Assembly (NCBI GenBank): GCA_003133345.1
Contig: PKXB01000081.1
Span: 12,617 to 23,729 of the forward strand
DNA from: Hyphomicrobiales bacterium
GTDB lineage: Bacteria > Pseudomonadota > Alphaproteobacteria > Rhizobiales > Xanthobacteraceae
Direction: 5' to 3'
Length of the DNA stretch: 11,113 bases
Part shown: positions 1-6,458 of the stretch, piece by piece
Layout of the letters: every line of letters begins with the position of its first letter
Position numbering within the stretch: position 1 is the stretch's first letter
Made by a program: the position numbers and the translations under genes
The notes under the pieces: generated by a model
Databases searched by the model: none
Seen by the model: the letters and a program-made list of their open reading frames with translations, nothing else
What the model was told of the DNA's origin: nothing

Positions 1-288
1 CTCGCAGCAACGGTAGCCGGCATGGCGCTCATCTATCTAATTCCGGTTGTTCTGGCGCTGTTTGGCCACGGCCTTGCGCAGACGCTCGGCCTGCTCGCTT
101 GGGCGCTCCTGGCGATCGCGTTCCAACCGATGCTGCGGTTCTACTGGCTGTCGCCGCTATGGGGACCTTTTCTGCCGGTGATCGCGCTCGCCTACATGGC
201 CTTTACCCTCGACTCCGCTTATCAATATGCCCGCAAGCGCGGCGGCATGTGGAAAGGCCGCATTCAGTCGAACGTGAACGGCGTATGA
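1..288 (+). CDS. hpnB: Hopanoid-associated glycosyltransferase HpnB, C-terminal fragment
   Basis: Partial gene: the reading frame is open from base 1 and ends at TGA 286-288, so 95 C-terminal residues are visible and the N-terminal catalytic glycosyltransferase-2 domain lies outside the window. What is seen is a hydrophobic tail with about three likely membrane segments (around residues 8-22, 29-45 and 52-70), then a basic end containing the motif MWKGR. Such a membrane-anchored tail is typical of HpnB, a family-2 glycosyltransferase-like protein found just upstream of hpnC. The position next to hpnC, with a 4-base ATGA overlap, is the strongest support for the name. HpnB's precise reaction is not settled; a role in hopanoid head-group or side-chain modification is inferred from context. 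Another membrane glycosyltransferase cannot be excluded from the tail alone. Confidence 0.8.
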   Translation, partial: LAATVAGMALIYLIPVVLALFGHGLAQTLGLLAWALLAIAFQPMLRFYWLSPLWGPFLPVIALAYMAFTLDSAYQYARKRGGMWKGRIQSNVNGV

Positions 289-1160
289 TGACGGATGCCA
301 GCGTATTTCGGTCCGGCAAGACCCACCGCGACGAGAATTTTCCCGTAGCGTCGTGGCTCATCCAACCGCGCCACCGCACCTTGATCCTGGCCTTTTACGC
401 ATTCGTGCGCTGCGCCGATGACATTGCCGACCACGCCACGCTTTCGGCCTCGGAGAAGCTCAATTTATTGGACCGGCTGGAGCAGGATCTGCTTGGAGCC
501 GGCGATGGCAATGCGCAGGCGATAGCGCTGCGGCACGCGCTGGCCGTGCGCGGCATGTCCCCCCGGCACGCGCAGGATCTGCTCAAGGCGTTTCGTCTCG
601 ACGCCACCAAATTGCGCTACCGCGACTGGGACGATCTCATGGGGTACTGCGCCTACTCCGCGATGCCGGTCGGACGTTTCGTGCTCGACGTGCATGGCGA
701 GAGCCATGGCACTTGGTTCGCGTCCGACGCCATCTGCGCGGCGCTGCAGATTATCAACCACCTGCAGGACTGCGCCGCCGACTACCGCGATCTGGACCGT
801 GTCTATATTCCGCTTGACGCCCTCGCCGCTTGCGGCCTCGGCGTCAAGGCGCTCGGTGCGGCCAAGGCGTCGCCGGAGTTGCGACGCTGCCTCGCAGGGC
901 TGGCGGAGCGCACCGGGGTCCTTCTGCAGCAGGGCGACGCACTGCCAAACCTGGTTGAGGACTGGCGGCTGGCGCTCGAGATTTCGGTCATCCAGACGCT
1001 GGCGCAGCATCTCACCCGCATTCTCACGCGGCGCGATCCCTTGAGCGAACGTGTGCATCTCGGCAAGCTCGGCGTCGCCGGCGTCAGCCTGTTCGCCGTG
1101 CTCAAGGGCGTCACGCGCCGTGCCGGCCTTCACCGCCCAACCTCGGCAGCGCAACCGTGA
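285..1160 (+). CDS. hpnC: Hydroxysqualene synthase HpnC
   Basis: Trans-isoprenyl diphosphate synthase-like protein of 291 residues. In characterised alphaproteobacterial systems HpnC converts presqualene diphosphate, made by HpnD, into hydroxysqualene, which HpnE then reduces. The N-terminal signature SGKTHRDENFPVASW (about residues 10-24) is typical of HpnC. The first Asp-rich motif is DDIAD (Asp45, Asp46, Asp49) and the second is QDCAAD (Asp162, Asp166) followed by YRDLDRVYIP; these acidic residues would hold Mg2+ and the diphosphate. Two consecutive ATG codons (285 and 288) are possible starts. The first forms an ATGA overlap with the hpnB stop and is preferred. The frame is open much further upstream (to an ATG at 99), but that stretch lies inside hpnB and has no HpnC character. 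The 3' end overlaps hpnD by 4 bases, which suggests coupled translation and matched amounts of two enzymes that work in sequence. Confidence 0.95.
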   Translation: MMTDASVFRSGKTHRDENFPVASWLIQPRHRTLILAFYAFVRCADDIADHATLSASEKLNLLDRLEQDLLGAGDGNAQAIALRHALAVRGMSPRHAQDLLKAFRLDATKLRYRDWDDLMGYCAYSAMPVGRFVLDVHGESHGTWFASDAICAALQIINHLQDCAADYRDLDRVYIPLDALAACGLGVKALGAAKASPELRRCLAGLAERTGVLLQQGDALPNLVEDWRLALEISVIQTLAQHLTRILTRRDPLSERVHLGKLGVAGVSLFAVLKGVTRRAGLHRPTSAAQP

Positions 1161-1996
1161 GTGCCGTGACCGACGAACCCGCAGCGGAAGCCGGCCGGCG
1201 CGCCAGTGGCAGCTCGTTCTATTTGGCCATGCGCATCATGCCGAAGGCGCAGCGCGAGGCGATGTTCGAGATCTACTCGTTCTGCCGCAAGGTCGATGAC
1301 ATCGCCGACGAAGCCGGTCCGCGCGATGTGCGCCTCGATCAATTGCGGCGCTGGCGTGCCGACATCAATGCGATCTACGCCGGCACGCCGCCGCCGCAGC
1401 TGAGCGGTCTCGCGCGGGCCGTGCGCGCCTTCGACCTGCAACGCGAGGACTTCCTCGCCGTCATCGACGGCATGGAGATGGACGTGGTTTCCAACATCCG
1501 CGCGCCCGATCTCGCGACGTTCGACCTCTATTGCGACCGCGTCGCCAGCGCGGTGGGCCGGCTGAGCGTTCGCGTGTTCGGAATGGAGAAGCAGGCGGGG
1601 CTGGCGCTCGCGCATCATCTTGGACGCGCACTGCAGATCACGAATATCCTGCGCGACCTCGACGAGGACGCCGCCATCGGCCGTCTCTATCTGCCGCGCG
1701 AAGCGCTGATTGACGCCGGCATCACAACCAACGACCCGGCGACAGTGCTGGCCAGTCCGGCGATCGGACACGCTTGCGCAGCACTCACCGTACGCGCGGA
1801 ACGCCACTTCGCGGAAGCCGAGGCTATCATGGCGCGCAGCGCGCGCCGCACCGTGCGGACGCCGCGCATCATGGCGACGGCCTACCGCATGATATTCGAC
1901 CAGATGATCGCGCGCGGATGGCAATCGCCGCGCAGGCCGGTGCGGCTGCGGCGCTGGCAATTCCTCTGGATATTGCTGCGCTACGCGATCTTGTAA
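1157..1996 (+). CDS. hpnD: Presqualene diphosphate synthase HpnD
   Basis: Squalene/phytoene synthase-family protein of 279 residues. HpnD condenses two farnesyl diphosphates head-to-head into presqualene diphosphate, the first committed step to squalene in bacteria that lack a eukaryote-type squalene synthase. Both Asp-rich motifs are intact: DDIADE (Asp47, Asp48, Asp51) after the typical FEIYSFCRKV, and NILRDLDED (Asp167, Asp171) followed by GRLYLP. The residues before the first motif, SSFYLAMRIMPKAQREAMF, are also family-typical. The start is GTG at 1157, in a GTGA overlap with the hpnC stop; no closer ATG precedes the conserved region. The stop TAA shares its last base with the hpnE ATG. 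HpnC and HpnD are paralogues and both are needed to reach squalene together with HpnE. Confidence 0.96.
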   Translation: MSAVTDEPAAEAGRRASGSSFYLAMRIMPKAQREAMFEIYSFCRKVDDIADEAGPRDVRLDQLRRWRADINAIYAGTPPPQLSGLARAVRAFDLQREDFLAVIDGMEMDVVSNIRAPDLATFDLYCDRVASAVGRLSVRVFGMEKQAGLALAHHLGRALQITNILRDLDEDAAIGRLYLPREALIDAGITTNDPATVLASPAIGHACAALTVRAERHFAEAEAIMARSARRTVRTPRIMATAYRMIFDQMIARGWQSPRRPVRLRRWQFLWILLRYAIL

Positions 1997-3243
1997 TGCC
2001 ACGCTCGGTCCACATCATCGGCGCCGGGCTTGCCGGCCTCGCCACCGCGGTGCGGCTGCTCGAGCAGGGCGTGCGCGTGTCCGTATACGAGGCGACCAAT
2101 CAGGCGGGCGGGCGCTGCCGCTCGTATCTTGACCCCGTCCTTGGGATTACGATCGACAACGGCAACCATCTCCTGCTGTCCGGTAACCGGGCGGCGCTCG
2201 GCTACCTCGATACGATCGGCGCCCGCGATCGTCTGATCAGGCCTTCGACCGCGAGTTTTCCCTTTATCGATCTCGCGACCCGTGAGCGCTGGACCCTGCG
2301 CGCCAATAACGGCCGCATCCCCTGGTGGATATTCGACCGCAATCGCCGCGTGCCGGGAACGCGCGCGCGCGATTATCTGTCCATTCTGCGCCTGCTGCGC
2401 GCCGCGCCGGGCGCGACTATCGGCGACGTGCTCGATTGCAAAGGGCCACTGTATGACCGGCTGATCGGGCCGCTGCTGTTGGCGGCGCTCAACACCGAGC
2501 CGCCGGAGAGCTCCGCCAGTCTCGCTGCGGCGGTGATGCGCGAAACGCTTGTCGCGGGTGGCCGCAGCTACCGTCCGCTGTTCGCGCGCGACGGATTGTC
2601 GGCCGCCTTCGTGGAGCCGGCGCTACGCTTCATCGAAGCGAAAGGGGGCACTGTCGTCTTCGGCCAGCGGCTACGCGCATTCGCTTGCGAGGCGGACCGC
2701 GTGACGGCGCTTGATTTCGGCGAGATCTCAGTGCCGCTGCACCCGGGCGATACGATCGTCCTAGCGGTGCCGCCGGTGGTGGCGTCATCGCTCGTTCCCG
2801 GCTTGTCGTCGCCGACCGAGTTTCGCGCCATCGTTAACGCCCATTTCCGCGTCAAACCGCCTGCTGGGCTCCCGCCAATAACCGGCATCATCAACGGCAC
2901 GGCCGAGTGGCTGTTCGCCTTTCACGACCGTCTTTCCGTCACCATCAGCAGCGCCGATCGGCTGCTCGATACCCCGCGCGAGGAACTCGCTTCCCGGATC
3001 TGGCGGGAGGTCGCCGCGATCGCGGGCATTGCAGGCCCCCTGCCCCCGTGGCAAATCGTGCGGGAGCGACGGGCCACTTTCGCCGCATTGCCGCGCGAGG
3101 ACGCCAAACGTCCGGGCCCGCATACCCGCTGGAATAACGTCTTGCTCGCCGGCGATTGGACGGCGACGGGGCTGCCGGCGACCATCGAGGGCGCGATACG
3201 GTCCGGTAAGCGGGCGGCCGATTTGATCGGCAAAATGAGATAG
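1996..3243 (+). CDS. hpnE: Hydroxysqualene dehydroxylase HpnE (FAD-dependent amine-oxidase fold)
   Basis: FAD-binding oxidoreductase of 415 residues related to phytoene desaturases. In the HpnCDE route it reduces hydroxysqualene to squalene, probably with FAD and NAD(P)H. The N-terminal Rossmann dinucleotide fold is clear: IIGAGLAG (Gly9, Gly11, Gly14), then the acidic ribose-binding Glu32 in VYEAT, then the GGRCRS motif (Gly38-Gly39). The C-terminal FAD signature is LLAGDWTATGLPATIEGAI (Gly386-Asp387 region), as in the amine oxidase superfamily. The ATG at 1996 overlaps the hpnD TAA by one base (TAATG). An in-frame ATG at 1774 lies inside hpnD and was rejected because the conserved fold begins right after 1996. 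The length fits the family and no missing motif is seen. Confidence 0.95.
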   Translation: MPRSVHIIGAGLAGLATAVRLLEQGVRVSVYEATNQAGGRCRSYLDPVLGITIDNGNHLLLSGNRAALGYLDTIGARDRLIRPSTASFPFIDLATRERWTLRANNGRIPWWIFDRNRRVPGTRARDYLSILRLLRAAPGATIGDVLDCKGPLYDRLIGPLLLAALNTEPPESSASLAAAVMRETLVAGGRSYRPLFARDGLSAAFVEPALRFIEAKGGTVVFGQRLRAFACEADRVTALDFGEISVPLHPGDTIVLAVPPVVASSLVPGLSSPTEFRAIVNAHFRVKPPAGLPPITGIINGTAEWLFAFHDRLSVTISSADRLLDTPREELASRIWREVAAIAGIAGPLPPWQIVRERRATFAALPREDAKRPGPHTRWNNVLLAGDWTATGLPATIEGAIRSGKRAADLIGKMR

Positions 3244-3253
3244 CAAAGACGCA

Positions 3254-5224
3254 ATGTCCGACACGTCAGACCAGTTGACCGACAGAATGGCGAATAAGGC
3301 ACCTCCCGCGCTCGACCGCGCCGTCGCCGCGGCGACCGATGCGTTGCTCGCACTCCAGCGTCCCGACGGTCATTGGGTCTTCGAACTCGAGGCCGACGCC
3401 ACCATCCCGGCCGAATATGTGCTGCTGCGGCACTATCTCGGCGAACCGGTGAACGCAGCCCTGGAAGCGAAAATCGCGGTGTATCTGCGCCGCATCCAGG
3501 GCGCGCATGGCGGCTGGCCTTTGTTTCACGAGGGTAATTTCGACATGAGCGCCAGCGTGAAGGCCTATTTCGCGCTCAAGATGATCGGCGACGACACACA
3601 AGCCTTGCACATGCGCCGGGCGCGCGAGGCGATCCGTTCTCGCGGCGGCGCGGCCAAGAGCAACGTCTTCACCCGCGCCATGCTGGCGCTGTTCGGCATT
3701 CTGACCTGGCGCTCGGTACCGGTGATGCCGGTCGAGATCATGCTGCTGCCGAGTTGGTTTCCCTTCCACCTCTCCAAGATTTCGTACTGGGCGCGCACGG
3801 TGATCGTGCCGCTGCTGGTGCTGCAAGCTCTTAAACCGAAGGCGCGCAATCCGAAGGGGATCGGGATCGACGAATTGTTCCTGCAGCCGCCGCAGACCGT
3901 CGGCCCGCCCGCCAAAGCGCCGCATCAGAAATGGTCGTGGTTTCTGCTGTTTCGCGGCATTGACGCCGTGCTACGCCTCACCGCGCCGGCCTTCCCTGCG
4001 GGAACGCGGCGGCGCGCGATCGGCAAGGCTGTGGCTTTCGTCACCGAACGCCTCAACGGCGAGGATGGGCTCGGCGCGATTTTTCCCGCCATGGCCAACT
4101 CGGTCATGATGTACGACGCGCTCGGCTACGAACACGATCATGCCGACTACGTGACGGCGCGCGCCTCGTTGGAGAAGCTGCTGATCGTGAAGCCTGACGA
4201 AGCCTATTGCCAGCCCTGCGTGTCGCCGGTGTGGGACACCGCGCTCGTGTGCCAAACGCTGCTCGAGGTTGACACCAAACCAGCGGTCGAAAGCGCCATT
4301 GCCGGACTGAACTGGCTGCAACCCCTGCAAGTGCTCGACCTGGCCGGCGACTGGGTCGCCCACCGGCCGCACGTGCGTCCCGGCGGATGGGCGTTCCAGT
4401 ATGCCAACCCGCATTACCCCGACCTCGATGACACCGCCGTCGTGGTCATGGCGATGGACCGGGCGCAGGGCGGTCTTGGCGACCAGCGGTTCCAGCCGGC
4501 GATCGACCGCGGGCGTGAATGGGTCTGCGGCCTGCAGAGTCGCAACGGCGGCTGGGGCGCCTTCGATACCGACAACGACTACCTGTACCTCAACAATATT
4601 CCGTTCTCCGATCATGGCGCCCTGCTCGACCCGCCGACCGAAGACGTGACCGGGCGCTGCGCGTCGATGCTGGCGCAGCTGGGCGAGCGGGCGGAAACGA
4701 ACCCGGCTTTGCACAGCGGACTCGACTATCTTCGCCGCACCCAGCTCGCAGACGGCAGTTGGTACGGCCGCTGGGGCATGAATTACATCTACGGCACATG
4801 GTCGGTGCTGTGCTGCCTCAACGTCGCCGGACTCGACCCCGCTTCGCCGGTCATACGCAAGGCCGTCGACTGGCTCGTTTCGATTGAGAATGCCGACGGC
4901 GGCTGGGGCGAGGACGGCACCAGCTATAAGCTCGACTACCACGGCTACGAGAGCGCTCCGAGCACCGCCTCGCAGACCGCCTGGGCGCTGATCGGCCTGA
5001 TGGCGGCGGGCGCGGCCGATCACCCGGCGGTCAAGCGCGGGATCGACTTCCTCCTGCGCACGCAGGGATCCGACGGGCTATGGGCGGAGGAGCGCTACAC
5101 TGCGACCGGTTTTCCCCGCGTGTTCTATTTACGCTACCACGGCTATGCCAAATTCTTTCCGCTCTGGGCACTGGCGCGCTACCGGAACCTGATGCAAGGC
5201 CGGTACGTCAAATTTGGCATGTGA
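3254..5224 (+). CDS. shc: Squalene-hopene cyclase
   Basis: Family II terpene cyclase of 656 residues, full length for the family. It protonates squalene and cyclises it in one cascade to the pentacyclic hopene (diploptene) and hopanol (diplopterol). It is a monotopic membrane-associated enzyme. The catalytic acid motif DLDDTA is present at residues 390-393, with Asp392 in the position of the general acid of the Alicyclobacillus enzyme. Stabilising QW-type repeats are recognisable at Q35-W41 (QRPDGHW), Q82-W88, Q428-W434 (QSRNGGW), Q497-W503 (QLADGSW), E545-W551 (ENADGGW, with Glu where Gln is usual) and Q604-W610 (QGSDGLW). The hydrophobic region around residues 175-195 fits the membrane-dipping helix. 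The gene starts 10 bases after the hpnE stop with only a weak purine-rich ribosome site (AAAGACG), so it probably shares the hpnCDE transcript. Confidence 0.97.
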   Translation: MSDTSDQLTDRMANKAPPALDRAVAAATDALLALQRPDGHWVFELEADATIPAEYVLLRHYLGEPVNAALEAKIAVYLRRIQGAHGGWPLFHEGNFDMSASVKAYFALKMIGDDTQALHMRRAREAIRSRGGAAKSNVFTRAMLALFGILTWRSVPVMPVEIMLLPSWFPFHLSKISYWARTVIVPLLVLQALKPKARNPKGIGIDELFLQPPQTVGPPAKAPHQKWSWFLLFRGIDAVLRLTAPAFPAGTRRRAIGKAVAFVTERLNGEDGLGAIFPAMANSVMMYDALGYEHDHADYVTARASLEKLLIVKPDEAYCQPCVSPVWDTALVCQTLLEVDTKPAVESAIAGLNWLQPLQVLDLAGDWVAHRPHVRPGGWAFQYANPHYPDLDDTAVVVMAMDRAQGGLGDQRFQPAIDRGREWVCGLQSRNGGWGAFDTDNDYLYLNNIPFSDHGALLDPPTEDVTGRCASMLAQLGERAETNPALHSGLDYLRRTQLADGSWYGRWGMNYIYGTWSVLCCLNVAGLDPASPVIRKAVDWLVSIENADGGWGEDGTSYKLDYHGYESAPSTASQTAWALIGLMAAGAADHPAVKRGIDFLLRTQGSDGLWAEERYTATGFPRVFYLRYHGYAKFFPLWALARYRNLMQGRYVKFGM

Positions 5225-5248
5225 CGCTGCCGAACACCCGGAGTTCAG

Positions 5249-5836
5249 TCACCGGCCTGGCTGCGAGGTCATTGGGCTCCCGCTTGGCGGAGGCACCCCG
5301 CCCTTCGTCATCACCCCGTCGGGCGGTTTCGGTAGTGCGTTCCAATACGGCACCAGGTTTGCCGGCATCTCATCCGTCGGCAGCACGTCGTCGGGAAGCC
5401 GCTTCCACACCTGGTCCTGGCCGAATAACTCAATGCCAAGATAGCCGCGCAAAGTGAGCTGCTGGCCATCCGGGCTCAGCGTCATTTTGGCCTGATAGAC
5501 TTGGCCGTCGCGCGGATCGAGGATGCTGCCGTTCTGGTAGACGAGACCCTTGCGCTGCATGCCCTTGATGATGGTCAGACCAAGCGACGGCGCATTCTTC
5601 TGGTCGCCCTTGCAGCGGGTGCAGATCGGATGCGGGTTTTCGCCGGGCTTGAGGAACATTTTGGCGATGGCGCCTTCGTAAACACCATCATGCTCAAATA
5701 TGAGAAACCAGCCGCCGACCCGGCCTTTCTCGTCGATCTGCGCCCACATGCCGGCCGCGGAGGGTTCGGCCGCGCGTAGCGGGCCGGCATATGCCATGAG
5801 ACTGGCCACGATGACCGTCAAAAACTTCAGCCTCAT
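5249..5836 (-). CDS. Secreted DUF2147 protein
   Basis: Predicted periplasmic protein of 195 residues, function unknown. From the ATG at 5836 the protein opens with a signal peptide (MRLKFLTVIVASLMAYAGP, likely cleavage after PLRA or PLRAA near residues 22-23). The mature domain carries DUF2147 features: GMWAQIDEKGRVGGWF near the start, DGVYEGAIAKMF, then LGLTIIKGM, ILDPRDGQVYQAKM, LTLRGYLG and a final QVWKRLP. The family fold is a small beta-barrel-like lipocalin-type domain; no enzyme activity is established. A CxxC pair (Cys72, Cys75 in ICTRCKG) holds the only cysteines of the mature chain, so it could form a disulfide or bind a metal. A roughly 30-residue Pro/Gly-rich tail follows the domain. 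The frame is open to a TTG at 5890, which would add 18 residues in front of the signal peptide; I prefer 5836, although its ribosome site is weak. The stop lies 24 bases from the convergent shc stop. Confidence 0.85.
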   Translation of the reverse strand: MRLKFLTVIVASLMAYAGPLRAAEPSAAGMWAQIDEKGRVGGWFLIFEHDGVYEGAIAKMFLKPGENPHPICTRCKGDQKNAPSLGLTIIKGMQRKGLVYQNGSILDPRDGQVYQAKMTLSPDGQQLTLRGYLGIELFGQDQVWKRLPDDVLPTDEMPANLVPYWNALPKPPDGVMTKGGVPPPSGSPMTSQPGR

Positions 5837-6021
5837 AATGCAGCACCCGAGTCGCCGCAGTGGAAGTACGTCCTGTACATCATTCGGCAATGTGTTCTTT
5901 TCGCGGAATCAACGAACACGTCTGGCTTATTCGTTAGTTTACGTGGCGGGCGCATGGGTTCCACCAGTCAGCATTTCATGCATGTCTCGAGGGCCAGCGC
6001 GAGCGCCGAGTGTCCCTGCCG
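5837..6021. other. Spacer between the DUF2147 and cysteine-rich genes
   Basis: The 185-base gap holds no recognisable gene. It contains one short inverted repeat, GTGTTC (5892-5897) and GAACAC (5914-5919), 28 bases end to end, located about 55 bases upstream of the preferred DUF2147 start. That position would suit an operator or promoter element for the DUF2147 gene, but six-base arms can occur by chance. I could not place convincing -35/-10 boxes. Confidence 0.3.
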
Positions 6022-6255
6022 TCACTGCCCGTGGCCTTCCAGCACCTCGCGGCAGGCGCGGCGGAGTTTCGCGCGGTGTTCCTGCAGGCAGGCGAGAAAA
6101 CTCCCATCGCCCGACCCCTCCTTGATGGCATGGCAAAACCGGCGGACGTCGGGGCGGCATGCGGCCTGCTCTGCGGGGGTGCCACTCTGCGCGATTGCCG
6201 CGGAGGCGGCGGCGGCGGTTAGGGCAGCCACTAGCACGAGTATGCGGATCATCAT
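6022..6255 (-). CDS. Small secreted cysteine-rich-repeat protein
   Basis: Predicted secreted protein of 77 residues. It has a clear signal peptide (hydrophobic run from residue 5 to about 21, cleavage likely after AIAQ or AIA) and a mature part of about 54 residues with four cysteines at 33, 41, 56 and 68. The spacing and surrounding residues (ACRPDVRRFC, then ACLQEHRAKLRRAC) match one unit of the GLG1-type cysteine-rich repeat (Cys_rich_FGFR family), found in many copies in the eukaryotic Golgi protein GLG1 and as single-unit secreted proteins in proteobacteria. Two disulfides are likely in the periplasm. Bacterial members have no known function. The start is chosen at the ATG at 6255 because AAGGAG lies 5 bases upstream; an ATG at 6270 overlaps that ribosome site. 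The gene lies downstream of hpnN on the same strand, separated by 118 bases. Confidence 0.85.
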   Translation of the reverse strand: MMIRILVLVAALTAAAASAAIAQSGTPAEQAACRPDVRRFCHAIKEGSGDGSFLACLQEHRAKLRRACREVLEGHGQ

Positions 6256-6270
6256 CAGTTCTCCTTGCAT
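6256..6270 (-). promoter_or_regulatory. Shine-Dalgarno site that sets the start of the cysteine-rich protein
   Basis: On the minus strand AAGGAG is followed by AACTG and then ATG at 6255. This is the best ribosome-binding site in the window, and it argues against the upstream in-frame ATG at 6270, which overlaps the site itself. Confidence 0.7.
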
Positions 6271-6338
6271 TCAATGCCACCCGCGCGTGAGCACGGTGGC
6301 GAGCCTTCCCATATCAAGATTTGGCATTCGACGCGACT

Positions 6339-6458
6339 TTGCGTGACTTGCTGTTGCGTCGCTTGCTATTGCGTTACTTCCTTTTTCTCGGCTTATCGTT
6401 GACTAGCTCATCGTTGCTTGACTCGCCGTTCCCTAACTCGTCATTGCGCGGCTTGCCC
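6339..6458 (-). repeat. Degenerate 15-bp tandem repeat across the hpnN stop codon
   Basis: Eight consecutive 15-base units can be laid out by eye on the plus strand: TTGCGTGACTTGCTG, TTGCGTCGCTTGCTA, TTGCGTTACTTCCTT, TTTCTCGGCTTATCG, TTGACTAGCTCATCG, TTGCTTGACTCGCCG, TTCCCTAACTCGTCA and TTGCGCGGCTTGCCC. All begin with TT and share a CT or AT step at positions 9-12. The period is a multiple of three, so on the minus strand the array encodes pentapeptides at the end of HpnN: GKPRN, DELGN, GESSN, DELVN, DKPRK. The stop codon TAA (6374-6376) falls inside the third unit from the left, and the array continues for about two more units beyond it (in frame RNSKR, RNSKS). Identity between units is partial, so the array is old or has been diverging. 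Confidence 0.75.

Noticed and set aside
99..284. Upstream extension of hpnC to an ATG at 99
   Set aside because: The extension lies within hpnB and has no HpnC similarity; the ATGA junction at 285 is the natural start.
1774..1995. Upstream extension of hpnE to an ATG at 1774
   Set aside because: It lies inside hpnD; the FAD-binding fold starts directly after the ATG at 1996.
3971..5023. Long open frame (350 codons) on the minus strand across shc
   Set aside because: It lies fully antisense to the well-conserved squalene-hopene cyclase, has no recognisable domain, and such frames are common opposite G+C-rich genes.
5298..5330. CCGCCC ... GGGCGG inverted repeat followed by TTTC, as a terminator for shc
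   Set aside because: The loop is 17 bases, the T-run is only three bases, and it lies inside the DUF2147 coding sequence, where G+C-rich stems arise by chance.
5837..5890. TTG start at 5890 for the DUF2147 gene
   Set aside because: It would put 18 polar residues in front of a good signal peptide; the ATG at 5836 gives a standard one. An AAAGAA upstream of the TTG keeps a small doubt.
6339..6458. CRISPR array
   Set aside because: The repeats are 15 bp, contiguous without spacers, degenerate and in frame with hpnN.
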